A stretch of DNA of 64,000 nt from UBA6115 sp040776985 (GTDB lineage Bacteria > Bacillota > Clostridia > Christensenellales > Aristaeellaceae): positions 744,001 to 808,000 of the forward strand of contig JAXGZL010000001.1 in NCBI GenBank assembly GCA_040776985.1, read 5' to 3'. Shown in pieces: positions 51,990 through 63,238 of this stretch. Under the pieces are notes generated by a model. That model searched no databases, was not told the DNA's origin, and saw only the letters and a list, made by a program, of their open reading frames with translations. Every line of letters begins with the position of its first letter. The stretch's first letter is position 1. The position numbers and the translations under genes were made by a program.

Positions 51990-53218
51990 GGCGCGATGGC
52001 TCCTTCCGTGTTCTCCAGGAAGTCGTTTTTCTTCACGTCCGGGCCCACCCGGGTCTTGGCCAGGCCAAAGAGATAGCTGGAGTTTTTGCTGTCCCTGGGC
52101 TCCACGCTGTACTGCTCGTAGCGGTGCTGGGAGATATGCTCCCCATAGCCGCCCACCGCCACCTCAAAGCCGGTCATGCCATCAAAGGCATTAAGGGGGA
52201 TGTCCCAGTCCATCTCGATGGGGTTGTCCTTGTACAGGTGCAGGTACAGCTTTTGCACCTCATAGGGGCCGAACTGCTGGGCGCTCTCCTTGTGGCGGGA
52301 GGGGTCCGCCGCGTAGTCAAAGGCCTTCAGCGACGCGTCCGCGCACAGGCGGTGCATGCCGTGGCCGTATTCGCCGTTCACATCATGGGTCAGCACCACC
52401 CGGGGCCGGTACTGCCGGAAGAGGCCGGTCACAAAGTTCAGCACCTTGGCCTTGCCAAACTGGCTGTAGGCCTTGTCCAGCTTCAGGGAATAGGTGTCAT
52501 GGAAGGGGCCGAAGACCGGGTAATTGGTGACACCCTGCAGCCACAGGGCGTTTAACAGCTCGCTTTTCCTGAGGCGGTGGGCGGGGGTGAACACGGTCAC
52601 CACCAGGTCCTTTTTCAGCTCCCCGGCGTAGTAGGCCATCGTCCCGCCAAAGAACAGAGTCTCGTCATCCGGGTGGGCCACAAAAATCATCAGGTCGCAG
52701 TTGTCATCCGGCATCTGCCAGCGCTGCACATACTTGGGCACATTGCCCTGGCCCAGCACAAACAGCTCTGACATCCCAAACCAGTCCGGCTTCTTGTCCT
52801 TGGGGGCCAGGCGCAGCTTGGTGGCGCCCTCCAGGGGGACGAATTCGTGCATCATGGGGCTGGGTTCCCGGATCACATCCTGCCATTTGCCGTTCACCTG
52901 CTGGGACAGCTTCCAGGCACGGGGCTCCTCCAGCCAGCAGATGTACAGGCCGTAGGCAGGCTCCGGGCAGGAAATCTCAATGGTTTTGCCCCGGGGCTCC
53001 CCCTTCCAGTAGCTGTCCCAGTCCCGGTCGGTGAGGCGCGGCAGGGTAAAGCCCTTGGAGCCCACGGTGATCTTGCACTGGGCCGTCAGGTCCGGCATAT
53101 CGCCGAGCTTTAAGGCATACAGGTTTCCGGGGCTTTTCTCATAGGTGGCATAGGCCTGGCCCAGCATGGGCAAAGCCAGCGTCAAGGCCAACAGCAGGGC
53201 GGCCAGTTTTGTGCGCAT
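51986..53218 (-). CDS. Exported PIG-L family deacetylase with N-terminal accessory domain
   Basis: 410 aa from the ATG at 53218 (AAAGGGA site). Sec signal MRTKLAALLLALTLALPML. Residues ~20-165 form a beta domain reminiscent of a carbohydrate-binding discoidin fold (EISCPEPAYGLYICWLEEPRAW). From ~170 comes the LmbE/PIG-L catalytic domain with the zinc motif AHPDDE and later THDVNGEYGHGMHRL. These enzymes remove N-acetyl groups from GlcNAc-linked substrates. Being exported, it probably modifies cell-surface glycans. Confidence 0.85.
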   Translation of the reverse strand: MRTKLAALLLALTLALPMLGQAYATYEKSPGNLYALKLGDMPDLTAQCKITVGSKGFTLPRLTDRDWDSYWKGEPRGKTIEISCPEPAYGLYICWLEEPRAWKLSQQVNGKWQDVIREPSPMMHEFVPLEGATKLRLAPKDKKPDWFGMSELFVLGQGNVPKYVQRWQMPDDNCDLMIFVAHPDDETLFFGGTMAYYAGELKKDLVVTVFTPAHRLRKSELLNALWLQGVTNYPVFGPFHDTYSLKLDKAYSQFGKAKVLNFVTGLFRQYRPRVVLTHDVNGEYGHGMHRLCADASLKAFDYAADPSRHKESAQQFGPYEVQKLYLHLYKDNPIEMDWDIPLNAFDGMTGFEVAVGGYGEHISQHRYEQYSVEPRDSKNSSYLFGLAKTRVGPDVKKNDFLENTEGAIAP

Positions 53219-53265
53219 GATGTTCCCTTTCACGGCAGCGTGGTATGGAGGATGCTGCTGCGAAA

Positions 53266-53294
53266 AGTATAGAATTGTGCCCCCTGGCTGTCAA
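53266..53294 (-). promoter_or_regulatory. Sigma-70 promoter of the PIG-L/galE operon
   Basis: Minus strand: consensus TTGACA (53289-53294), 17-bp spacer, TATACT (53266-53271). Confidence 0.85.
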
Positions 53295-53308
53295 GGGAAG
53301 GGGAAATC

Positions 53309-54277
53309 TCAGCGGTTATAGGCAAAGCGCGTGCCCGCCAGGGAGCGCCACACGGCGTCGCAGGCGGCCAGGGTTTCTTCGCCCAGGCCCTCTCCCTGGA
53401 CGGAGGCCAGGTTCTGCTCCAGCTGGGACAGCTTGCTGACCCCGGTGATCACCGTCACCACGCCGGGGCGGCCCAGGCACCATTTCATGGACAGCTCCAG
53501 CAGGCTCATCCCTGCCCTGTCCGCGATCTGGCGCAGCTGCTCCACCGCGGCGAAGTTCTCCTGGGACCAGTAGCGCTTGTAATAGATCTCGTTGCTGCCA
53601 AAGCGGGTGTCCCTGTCCGGCGTCCCCGCCTGGTGCTTGCCGGTTAAAAGCCCTCCCGCGATGGGGTTGTACACCGCCATGCCCAGGGAATGGGCCTGAA
53701 TAAAGGGAACCAGCTCCGCCTCAACGCCCCGGGTGATCAGGTTGTACACATTCTGGGTGATGCTAGGGGGGATCAGGTTCCGTTTGTCGCACAGGGCCAG
53801 GATGTCGGCGATCTGCCAGGCGGCGTGGTTGCTGATGCCCACATAGCGCACCTTGCCGGAGCGCACCAGGCCGCTCATGGTGTCCATGGTTTCCTGGATA
53901 TCGGTGTCATGGTCCGGGGAATGGAGGTAATACAGGTCAATATAATCGGTGCCCAGGCGCCGGAGGCTGTCCTCCACCGCCTTTAAAATGGCCCGGCGGG
54001 AGAGGCCCCGGTCGTTCATCCCCTGACCCATCGGGTGAAAGACCTTGGTGGCCAGGATGATGTCATCCCGGCGGCCTTTCAGCGCCCTGCCCACAATGCG
54101 CTCACTTTCCCCCTGGTTGTACATGTTGGCCGTGTCCCAGAAGTTGACGCCCTGCTCAAAGGCATAGTCCATGATGGCAAGGCTGTCCTTTTCCCCGGTC
54201 TGCCCGCCAAAGGTCATGGTGCCCAGGCTGATTTCAGACACCAGCAGGCTGGTTCCCGGCAGTTTGTTGTATTTCAT
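53309..54277 (-). CDS. Aldo/keto reductase
   Basis: A 322-aa NADPH-dependent reductase. Catalytic tetrad visible: Asp and Tyr in FWDTANMYNQGESE, Lys in ILATKV, His in YLHSPDHDTD. The C-terminal cofactor segment VITGVSKLSQLEQNL is present. Resembles the YajO/PdxI-type branch (KLPGTSLLVSEISLGTMTFGG). Substrate not predictable. Divergent from the MutS-like gene. Confidence 0.92.
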   Translation of the reverse strand: MKYNKLPGTSLLVSEISLGTMTFGGQTGEKDSLAIMDYAFEQGVNFWDTANMYNQGESERIVGRALKGRRDDIILATKVFHPMGQGMNDRGLSRRAILKAVEDSLRRLGTDYIDLYYLHSPDHDTDIQETMDTMSGLVRSGKVRYVGISNHAAWQIADILALCDKRNLIPPSITQNVYNLITRGVEAELVPFIQAHSLGMAVYNPIAGGLLTGKHQAGTPDRDTRFGSNEIYYKRYWSQENFAAVEQLRQIADRAGMSLLELSMKWCLGRPGVVTVITGVSKLSQLEQNLASVQGEGLGEETLAACDAVWRSLAGTRFAYNR

Positions 54278-54342
54278 GCTGTCTTCTCCTCTCTCAGGAT
54301 ACTGGGATCATAACCATTTTGGGGCGGTGTCAGTCCCTTTTC

Positions 54343-54371
54343 TTGACAATACAAGGGAAAAAGACTTATTT
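54343..54371 (+). promoter_or_regulatory. Candidate promoter of MutS-like gene
   Basis: TTGACA (54343-54348) is perfect; the -10 is weak, TTATTT with a 17-bp spacer or TATTTT with 18. Confidence 0.5.
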
Positions 54372-54405
54372 TGTTAGATGGATGAACATAAAGGAGGGCA
54401 GGGCG

Positions 54406-56091
54406 ATGCCGTCTGTATGGGTGATCCTGGGGGCGATGGTGGTGATGATGGTGCTGGCCCTGCTGTCTGATGTCCGCCGGAAGAACACCCGTAAGCAACT
54501 GCTTGCCCAGTGGGGCGAGAAGCCGCCAGAGCGCCAGATGGACGAGGATGTGATGGCGGACATCGGCGAATACCACCGCCTGCGCCGGGAAACCCTGCCC
54601 TATACTGGCCTGGTGGATGACACCACCTGGCGGGACCTGGACATGGATGTGGTCTTGAGCCGCATCAATACCTGCCAGAGCGTGGCCGGGGCGGAGGTGC
54701 TCCACGATATCCTGCGGGACACCGGCCTCCCCGGGGAGGCGCTGGCCGCCCGGGGTGTCAGGATTACGGCCTTTCAGGAAGATGTGGAGGGGCGGCTGTC
54801 CTGCCAGCTGGCCCTTGCGAAAATTGGCCGGGCCTCCTTCCACGGGGCGGCTAGGCACCTGTTTCACCCGGACTTCAACACGCCGGCGCATCCCTATATT
54901 TATTATATGCTGGCAATTCTCCCCCTTGCGGTCTTTGTGGCGGGCATTTTCTTCCCTCCCCTGCTGCTGGGGCTGATCCCGGCCTTTGGCCTTAACATGT
55001 TCCTCCATTACCGCACCGACATGCGCTATCACGGTCAGGCCGCCGCCCTCCGCCACCTGGGCCGGGTGTTGGCGGCAGGCAAGGCCATGGCCGGGGTGCA
55101 GATGGATGCCCTGGCGCCGGAACTGGATAAGTTGCAGGAGGACATCCGGGCCCTGAGGAGCCTCAACCGCTGGCTGCCCTATTTCCAGATGGAGCGCACA
55201 GGGGACCCCAACTTTGGCTTTATGGTGGATTTGTACAAGATCTTTTTTCTGCTGGACATGGTGAGCCTGTGCCGCATCAGCAGCAAGATCAAAAGCCGCA
55301 TAGAGGTGCTGCGCCGGGTCTACCGCTTCTGCGGGGAGCGGGACGCGGAAATTGCCATCGCCGCTTTCCGCAGCACATCACACTGCTGTCAGCCGGAGTT
55401 TATCAGGGAAAAGGCGCTTTTTGCCGCCGGCATCGTCCACCCCCTGTTGGAAACCCCTGTGCCCAATGACTTTGCCTGGCAGCAGAACACCCTGATCACC
55501 GGCTCCAACGCCTCCGGCAAGTCCACCTTCATCCGGGCCCTGGCGATCAACGCCGTCCTGGCCCAAACGGTGATGACGGCAAGGGCGGACAGCTTGCAGC
55601 TCTGCCGCAGCCGGGTGATGACGGCCATGGCGGTGAAAGACAGCGTGCTGGCGGGGGAGAGCTATTACATCGCCGAAACCAATGCCCTAAAGCGCATCAA
55701 CCAGGCGGCGGATGAGGGGGGCCTGCCCCTTTTCTGCCTGGTGGATGAGATCCTTAGGGGCACCAATACCGTGGAGCGCATCGCAGCCTCGGTGGCGGTG
55801 CTGTCCAGTTTTATCGCCAAAAACATGCTGGTCATCAACGCCACCCACGATGTGGAGCTGGTGGCGCTGCTTCGCGGCCAGTATGACAACGCCCACTTCT
55901 CTGAGGATATGACGGAGGGCGGCATGTCCTTCAGCTATAAGGTGCAGCCCGGCCCGGCCAAGGGCAGGAATGCCATCAAGCTGCTGCGCCATCTGCACTT
56001 TGATCCCGCCATCGTGGACAGAGCCAGCCAATTGGCCAGTCACTTTGACGCGCATGGGGAGTGGCCTGAAGCCGCCAGCCTCCTCCAATAA
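54406..56091 (+). CDS. Membrane-anchored MutS-family ATPase
   Basis: 561 aa from the ATG at 54406 (AAGGAGG site). An N-terminal transmembrane helix (about 3-22), a helical region, two further hydrophobic segments (about 166-196), then a MutS-type lever and ATPase: Walker A ITGSNASGKST (about 364-374), Walker B LFCLVDEILRGTNTVER and the H-loop INATHDVEL. It lacks the MutS mismatch-binding domain and the MutS2 Smr nuclease domain. Related membrane MutS-like proteins occur in Bacillota and have no settled function. Confidence 0.85.
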   Translation: MPSVWVILGAMVVMMVLALLSDVRRKNTRKQLLAQWGEKPPERQMDEDVMADIGEYHRLRRETLPYTGLVDDTTWRDLDMDVVLSRINTCQSVAGAEVLHDILRDTGLPGEALAARGVRITAFQEDVEGRLSCQLALAKIGRASFHGAARHLFHPDFNTPAHPYIYYMLAILPLAVFVAGIFFPPLLLGLIPAFGLNMFLHYRTDMRYHGQAAALRHLGRVLAAGKAMAGVQMDALAPELDKLQEDIRALRSLNRWLPYFQMERTGDPNFGFMVDLYKIFFLLDMVSLCRISSKIKSRIEVLRRVYRFCGERDAEIAIAAFRSTSHCCQPEFIREKALFAAGIVHPLLETPVPNDFAWQQNTLITGSNASGKSTFIRALAINAVLAQTVMTARADSLQLCRSRVMTAMAVKDSVLAGESYYIAETNALKRINQAADEGGLPLFCLVDEILRGTNTVERIAASVAVLSSFIAKNMLVINATHDVELVALLRGQYDNAHFSEDMTEGGMSFSYKVQPGPAKGRNAIKLLRHLHFDPAIVDRASQLASHFDAHGEWPEAASLLQ

Positions 56092-56093
56092 CC

Positions 56094-56131
56094 TTTACAA
56101 AGCCCTGCCCGCTTATTATACTGGGCTTTGT
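56094..56131 (+). promoter_or_regulatory. leuS promoter spanned by an inverted repeat
   Basis: TTTACA (56094-56099), 17-bp spacer, TATACT (56117-56122). Arms ACAAAGCCC (56097-56105) and GGGCTTTGT (56123-56131) flank the spacer and -10, overlapping the -35. They could be an operator or a terminator for the MutS-like gene. The 62-base gap is too short for the T-box leader usual before leuS in Bacillota. Confidence 0.6.
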
Positions 56132-56153
56132 TAACTGTTAAGGAGGGGCCAGC

Positions 56154-58574
<2,421 letters not shown>

Positions 58575-58592
58575 AAAATCGTATTGATTGAT

Positions 58593-58641
58593 AAACCGGA
58601 AAAGGTCAAAGCATGTTCTGGCCTTTTCCGGTTTAATTTTG
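58593..58641 (+). terminator. Rho-independent terminator of leuS
   Basis: Thirteen-base arms AAACCGGAAAAGG and CCTTTTCCGGTTT around a 16-base loop, then TAATTTT. Confidence 0.88.
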
Positions 58642-58742
58642 TTCTGGCCATATGAGAACATAGGCCGATTGCTTGCTTTTAACGCGGGATTGAATTAGCA
58701 TTGTATACAAGCAATAATGAATAAAGAGAGGAATGGATTGAC

Positions 58743-59342
58743 ATGAGAAAAGCTGTCTGTGCTCTGCTTATCATGGTCTTGATGTTGGGGCTGTTTCCAG
58801 CGCAGGCGGAACTTGCCTGGGGGGAGTGGAGCGAGCTGGAGCCAGGACTTTGGCAGCGGGCCGGCCAAAACCCGGATGAGCCTGAAATGATCTATCAGCA
58901 GCTGGGGGAAGGGAAGACGGCGGCAGAGCTGACCATTACCCAACAGTATTCCAAGAGCTTTGGGGAGAACAGGATCCCCGTGTGGAGCATGCGGGACTAC
59001 TTCAATGCAGACGGCCAGAAAACAGCCTATGAGAATTATAATTATGATGAAAAAGGTACCCTGTCCCATGGGGCTTTCACGCTGCTGGATGGTGAGGGCA
59101 AGATCAAAGAAGTTTTTAGCATGATAGTGAAGCCCAGCGGGGACGGCGGATTTGAAACACAGATCGAGATCTTTAATGACAAGAACGAACAGATCGGCCT
59201 GATCATGATGCTGTATGACAAGGAAGGGTGGCTTATCAGCGCAAGCCAGCTAAACCCGGACAGCGGTAATTGGGATCTTCCGGCAGACCCGCCGGAGCGG
59301 GATCCCATTCGGGATGAATGGCTTCGGGATAAGGGGATGTAA
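58743..59342 (+). CDS. Small secreted protein, unknown function
   Basis: A 199-aa protein with a Sec signal peptide (MRKAVCALLIMVLMLGLFPAQA) and a mature part rich in short beta strands with a MORN/YD-like rhythm (FNADGQKTAYENYNYDEKG, FTLLDGEGKIKEVFS, IFNDKNEQIGLIMMLYDKEG). No catalytic motif visible. GAGAGGAATGG precedes the ATG. Monocistronic, between strong terminators. Confidence 0.65.
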   Translation: MRKAVCALLIMVLMLGLFPAQAELAWGEWSELEPGLWQRAGQNPDEPEMIYQQLGEGKTAAELTITQQYSKSFGENRIPVWSMRDYFNADGQKTAYENYNYDEKGTLSHGAFTLLDGEGKIKEVFSMIVKPSGDGGFETQIEIFNDKNEQIGLIMMLYDKEGWLISASQLNPDSGNWDLPADPPERDPIRDEWLRDKGM

Positions 59343-59371
59343 GGGGCCAGGCAGGCAAGGTCAGGGCTGTG

Positions 59372-59402
59372 AAGGGGAAAATGCGAAGTTTTCCCCTTTT
59401 TT
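59372..59402 (+). terminator. Rho-independent terminator after secreted protein
   Basis: Perfect ten-base arms AAGGGGAAAA and TTTTCCCCTT around TGCGAAG, then four more T. Confidence 0.92.
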
Positions 59403-59508
59403 GACCATGACTTTACATCAATTTCACTTTAGTCGCTTGGGAACAAGCCCGTCCGGGTATGTTTCAGATGAATGTGCACTGCACAAAAACGATACGGAGG
59501 AAATGGCA

Positions 59509-61164
59509 ATGAAAAGAATACTTACGCTGCTAATGACGCTGGCGCTGCTGCTGGGGCTGATGGCAGTCGGCATGGCGGAGGCTCCCAAGGGCAAGCTGGT
59601 GATTCTGCACACCAACGACGTCCACGGCCGCGCCGTGGCGGACCCGGCGGGGAAGGAGCTGGGCTATGCGGCCATCGCCCAGTACAAGAAGGACCTGGAG
59701 GCGGCGGGGGACAGCGTGCTGCTGCTGGACGCCGGCGACGCCACCCAGGGTATGCCCCTGGTGAACCTGAGCATGGGCAAAACCGCCATCGAGTTCATGA
59801 TGGCGGCGGGCTATGACGCCATGACCCCGGGCAACCACGAGTTTGACTGGGGCCTGGACAACCTGAAGCAGCTGGCGGGGCAGGCGGATTTCCCCATCCT
59901 GTCCGCCAACATCGTGGACCACCTGAGCGGGGAGGTTGTCTTTGCCGCCAACAAGGTTTTTGAGATGCCAAACGGCATGAAGGTGGGCGTCTTTGGCCTC
60001 ACCACCCCGGAAACCATGACCAAGGCCCACCCGGACAAGGTGCGGGGCATTGACTTCCTCCAAGGGGAGGCCCTGTACGAGGTAGCCCAGAAGCAGGTGG
60101 ACGAGCTGAAGGCCGCCGGCGCCGATGTGATTGTGCTGCTGAGCCATCTGGGCATGGACGAGGAGAGCGAGCCCAACCGCAGCCAGGACCTGCTGGAGAA
60201 GGTGAAGGGCATCCACCTGCTGATTGACGGCCACAGCCACACCCTGCTGGAAAAAGGCGAGATGATGGGCGAAACCCTGGTGGTGTCCACCGGCTACCAC
60301 GGCGAGTCCCTGGGCGTGGTCACCTACGATGGGGAGAAGTTCGCAGCCTCCCTGTTCAACTCCCTGAAGAAAAGCGCCATGGTGGAGGTGGACGGGGTGA
60401 AATACAGCGCCCTGCTCACTGCGAAGCTGGATGACACCGTGGCGGAGCTGGTGAACAGCGCCGACAAGGCGGTGAAGGAGGAGCTGTCCAAGGTCTTTGC
60501 AAGGACGGAGGTGCTCTTGAACGGCGAGCGAGATCCCGGCAACCGCACCGAGGAGACCAACCTGGGCGACTTTGCCGCGGACGCTATCCTGTGGGCGGCC
60601 AAGCAGGCTCTGGGCGACCAGGTGGTGGCGGCTGTCACCAACGGCGGCGGCATCCGGGCCAGCATTCAGGCCGGGGACATCACCATGAACGACATGAAGA
60701 CCGTCTTCCCCTTTGGCAATGAGGTCAGCGTGCTGGAAGTCAAGGGCAGCGAGCTGCTGGAGGCCCTGGAAGCGGCCACCAGCGCTGCCCCCAAGGCCCT
60801 GGGCGCCTTCCCCCAGGTGGCGGGCATGGTGTTCACCATAGACACCACCGTTCCCTATGAGGAAGGGGAGCAGTATCCGGATTCCACCTACTTTGCCCCC
60901 AAAAACCCCGGCAGCCGGGTGAAGATTGAGACCGTGGGAGACAAGCCCTTTGACCTGGAAGCCCTCTACCTAATTGCCACCAATGACTTCACCGCCGCCG
61001 GCGGCGACACCTACTATGCCTTCCGCTATCCCAACGCCACCAGCGGCTACAAGACCGGCGTGGCGCTGGAGGACGCCCTGGTGAACTATGTGACCACCGT
61101 GCTGGATGGCGTGGTGGGCGAGGCCTACGCCCAGCCCCAGGGCCGCATCACCGTGATCAAGTAA
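59509..61164 (+). CDS. Exported 5'-nucleotidase/2',3'-cyclic phosphodiesterase (UshA-like)
   Basis: 551 aa from the ATG at 59509; an ATG at 59503 is only two bases from GGAGG. Sec signal MKRILTLLMTLALLLGLMAV. Metallophosphatase domain: LVILHTNDVHGR, LLDAGDATQG, TPGNHEFDWG, DGHSHT. The C-terminal 5'-nucleotidase domain (from about 365) holds NGGGIRASIQAGDIT and FPFGNEV and the nucleobase-stacking region GDTYYAF. It releases phosphate from extracellular nucleotides. Its neighbour is a phosphonate-type importer, so both look like phosphorus scavenging. Confidence 0.93.
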   Translation: MKRILTLLMTLALLLGLMAVGMAEAPKGKLVILHTNDVHGRAVADPAGKELGYAAIAQYKKDLEAAGDSVLLLDAGDATQGMPLVNLSMGKTAIEFMMAAGYDAMTPGNHEFDWGLDNLKQLAGQADFPILSANIVDHLSGEVVFAANKVFEMPNGMKVGVFGLTTPETMTKAHPDKVRGIDFLQGEALYEVAQKQVDELKAAGADVIVLLSHLGMDEESEPNRSQDLLEKVKGIHLLIDGHSHTLLEKGEMMGETLVVSTGYHGESLGVVTYDGEKFAASLFNSLKKSAMVEVDGVKYSALLTAKLDDTVAELVNSADKAVKEELSKVFARTEVLLNGERDPGNRTEETNLGDFAADAILWAAKQALGDQVVAAVTNGGGIRASIQAGDITMNDMKTVFPFGNEVSVLEVKGSELLEALEAATSAAPKALGAFPQVAGMVFTIDTTVPYEEGEQYPDSTYFAPKNPGSRVKIETVGDKPFDLEALYLIATNDFTAAGGDTYYAFRYPNATSGYKTGVALEDALVNYVTTVLDGVVGEAYAQPQGRITVIK

Positions 61165-61192
61165 GTCAATTATTGCATTACAATGTGGACCA

Positions 61193-61224
61193 GACTGCCG
61201 CAGATTGCCTGCGGCGGTCTTTTT
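61193..61224 (+). terminator. Rho-independent terminator of nucleotidase gene
   Basis: Arms GACTGCCGCAG and CTGCGGCGGTC (one wobble) around ATTGC, then TTTTT. Confidence 0.9.
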
Positions 61225-61286
61225 GTGATTATGATAGAATCGTCATACTTTCGTAAGGGAAACTCCATCAATTTTTACCACGATGA

Positions 61287-61295
61287 TGGTATAGT
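61287..61295 (+). promoter_or_regulatory. Candidate extended -10 promoter of phnD operon
   Basis: TGG-TATAGT in an AT-rich stretch, without a recognisable -35 (ATCAAT at 17 bp). A Pho-type activator may be needed; no clear Pho box was identified. Confidence 0.4.
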
Positions 61296-61342
61296 ATATA
61301 AAGCGTGCAAACAGCACAAGAATATATTCGGAGGGAATTAAC

Positions 61343-62389
61343 ATGAAGAAAACCCTGGCCCTGTTGCTGGTGGCTGTCCTGTCGCTGGCCGCTTTCAGCG
61401 CCCTGGCAGCTGACCCCATCAAAATGGACAAACTCACCTTTGAATTCGTCCCATCCAAGGACGCTGACGTCATCATCCAGGGCACCGCCAACCTGCCCCA
61501 GCTGGTCAAGGCCGAAATGCTCAAGCATGGCTATGACATCGGCGAGGTGGACATCACCGTGGGCGCTGACTACAACGCCACCGGCGAAGGCATGGCCACC
61601 GGCGCCATCGATGTGGGCTGGCTGCCCGGCGGCACCTATGCTCTGTACTCTGAGGAGGTGGATGTGATCCTCACCGCCACCCGCAACGGCCTGTCCAACG
61701 ACTCCACCAACCCCCAGGACTGGAACGGCGAGGCCAACAAGACCCTGAAGGACGGCCCCCAGGTCACCTTCTACCGCTCCCTGATCTACGCCGCCCCCTC
61801 CGCCTACGGCAAGGAGCTGGCCGCAAAAGTCAACGCCGGTGAAAAGCTCACCTGGGAAGACCTGGACAAGGCTTCCTGGGGCGTGATGCGCACCTCCTCC
61901 TCCGCGGGTTACATCTACCCCACCATGTGGCTGATGGAGAACTTTGACGGCAAGAAGCTGTCCGACCTGTCCACCGTGGCCACCCTGGGCGGCTATCCGG
62001 ACGGCTTTGCCCAGGCCGCTGCCGAGAACATTGACGTCATCGTCTGCTATGCGGACGGCCGCAACGACTATGAGGCCGCCTGGACCATCCCGGTGACCGA
62101 AAAGGACGAAACCGGCAAGTCCGGCATGGGCCGCACCGCCTCCATCTGGGAAGAGCTCAATGTCATCGGCGTCACCGAGGGCATCTACAACGACACCGTG
62201 GCCATCACCAAGGCCAAGCCGGAGGTCTACAACCCCGAGTTCATCAAGGCCCTGCAGGAGAGCCTGATTGCCATCATCGGCACTGAGGAAGGCAAGGCGA
62301 TTTTCGATGTGTACAGCCACACCGGATATGCCCTGGCCACCGACGCTGACTATGAAGGCGCAAGGAAGGCGCTGGAAGCGGTCAAATAA
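61343..62389 (+). CDS. phnD: Phosphonate/phosphite ABC transporter substrate-binding protein (PhnD-like)
   Basis: A 348-aa binding protein with Sec signal MKKTLALLLVAVLSLAAFSALA. The mature start LTFEFVPSKDADVI is the PhnD/PtxB signature. Later ligand-site stretches are AIDVGWLPGGTYAL, WGVMRTSSSAGYIYP and YADGRNDYEAAW. It captures phosphonate, phosphite or a similar oxyanion for the PhnC/PhnE pair downstream. CGGAGGG precedes the ATG. Confidence 0.9.
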   Translation: MKKTLALLLVAVLSLAAFSALAADPIKMDKLTFEFVPSKDADVIIQGTANLPQLVKAEMLKHGYDIGEVDITVGADYNATGEGMATGAIDVGWLPGGTYALYSEEVDVILTATRNGLSNDSTNPQDWNGEANKTLKDGPQVTFYRSLIYAAPSAYGKELAAKVNAGEKLTWEDLDKASWGVMRTSSSAGYIYPTMWLMENFDGKKLSDLSTVATLGGYPDGFAQAAAENIDVIVCYADGRNDYEAAWTIPVTEKDETGKSGMGRTASIWEELNVIGVTEGIYNDTVAITKAKPEVYNPEFIKALQESLIAIIGTEEGKAIFDVYSHTGYALATDADYEGARKALEAVK

Positions 62390-62405
62390 TCCTTGTTTAT
62401 CAATT

Positions 62406-62436
62406 GGGGCCGGCCCTCAAAGCCGGCCCCTGTTTT
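62406..62436 (+). terminator. Intercistronic hairpin between phnD and phnC
   Basis: Arms GGGGCCGGC and GCCGGCCCC, loop of seven, then TGTTTT. Probably a partial terminator that leaves phnD in excess over phnCE. Confidence 0.75.
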
Positions 62437-62464
62437 ACACATCGTGTCAGAAAAAGGTGGCAGC

Positions 62465-63238
62465 ATGATACAGTTTATCAACACCAACAAGGTCTATCCC
62501 GGCGGGGTGGTCGGGCTGAAGGATGTCAACCTGACCATTGAAAAGGGGGAGTTTGCGGCCATCATCGGCCTGTCCGGCGCCGGCAAAAGCACCCTCATCC
62601 GCACGGTCAACCGGATGATTGACATCACCTCCGGCCAGGTGCTGGTGGACGGGGTGGACGTGATGACCCTCAAGGGGCGTGAGCTGCGCCGTTTCCGCCG
62701 TAAAATCGGGATGATCTTCCAGTCCTTCAACCTGGTCACCCGCACCACGGTGGTGAAAAACGTGCTGGCCAGCCGGGTGCCTGACATGAACTTCCTGGCG
62801 GTGCTGCTGGGGCTGTACACCCGGCAGCAGGAGCTGGACGCGCTGATGGCGCTGGAGAAGGTGGGCATCCTGGAGAAGGCCTACACCAGGTGCGACCAGC
62901 TGTCCGGCGGCCAGCAGCAACGGGTGGCTCTGGCCCGCACCCTCAACCAGAAGCCCAGCATCATCCTGGCGGATGAGCCGGTGGCCGCCTTGGATCCGGT
63001 GACCGCCCGCCAGGTGATGAGCGACTTCAAGCAGATCAACCAGGACCTGGACATCGCCATCCTCTTGAACATCCACCATGTGGACCTGGCGCTGGACTAC
63101 GCGGACCGGGTGATCGGCATCCGGGCGGGGCAGATCGTGTATGATGGCCCCGCAAGCGCCGTCACCCAGGAAATCCTGGACGAGATCTATGGCGGCGCCC
63201 AGGTGCCCAAGGCCGCAGATCAAGAGGCGCAGCCATGA
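62465..63238 (+). CDS. phnC: Phosphonate ABC transporter ATP-binding protein
   Basis: A 257-aa ABC ATPase. Walker A GLSGAGKST (about 37-45), Q-loop MIFQSFNLVTRTTVVKNVL, signature LSGGQQQRVALAR, Walker B IILADEPVAALDP and the H-loop LLNIHHVDLAL. PhnC-type features are the NRMIDITSGQVLVDGVDV stretch. The start at 62465 follows AAAGGTGG; its stop overlaps the permease start by four bases. Confidence 0.94.
   Translation: MIQFINTNKVYPGGVVGLKDVNLTIEKGEFAAIIGLSGAGKSTLIRTVNRMIDITSGQVLVDGVDVMTLKGRELRRFRRKIGMIFQSFNLVTRTTVVKNVLASRVPDMNFLAVLLGLYTRQQELDALMALEKVGILEKAYTRCDQLSGGQQQRVALARTLNQKPSIILADEPVAALDPVTARQVMSDFKQINQDLDIAILLNIHHVDLALDYADRVIGIRAGQIVYDGPASAVTQEILDEIYGGAQVPKAADQEAQP

Noticed and set aside
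61225..61342. Riboswitch before phnD
   Set aside because: The leader is short and AT-rich with no conserved riboswitch core that I can see.
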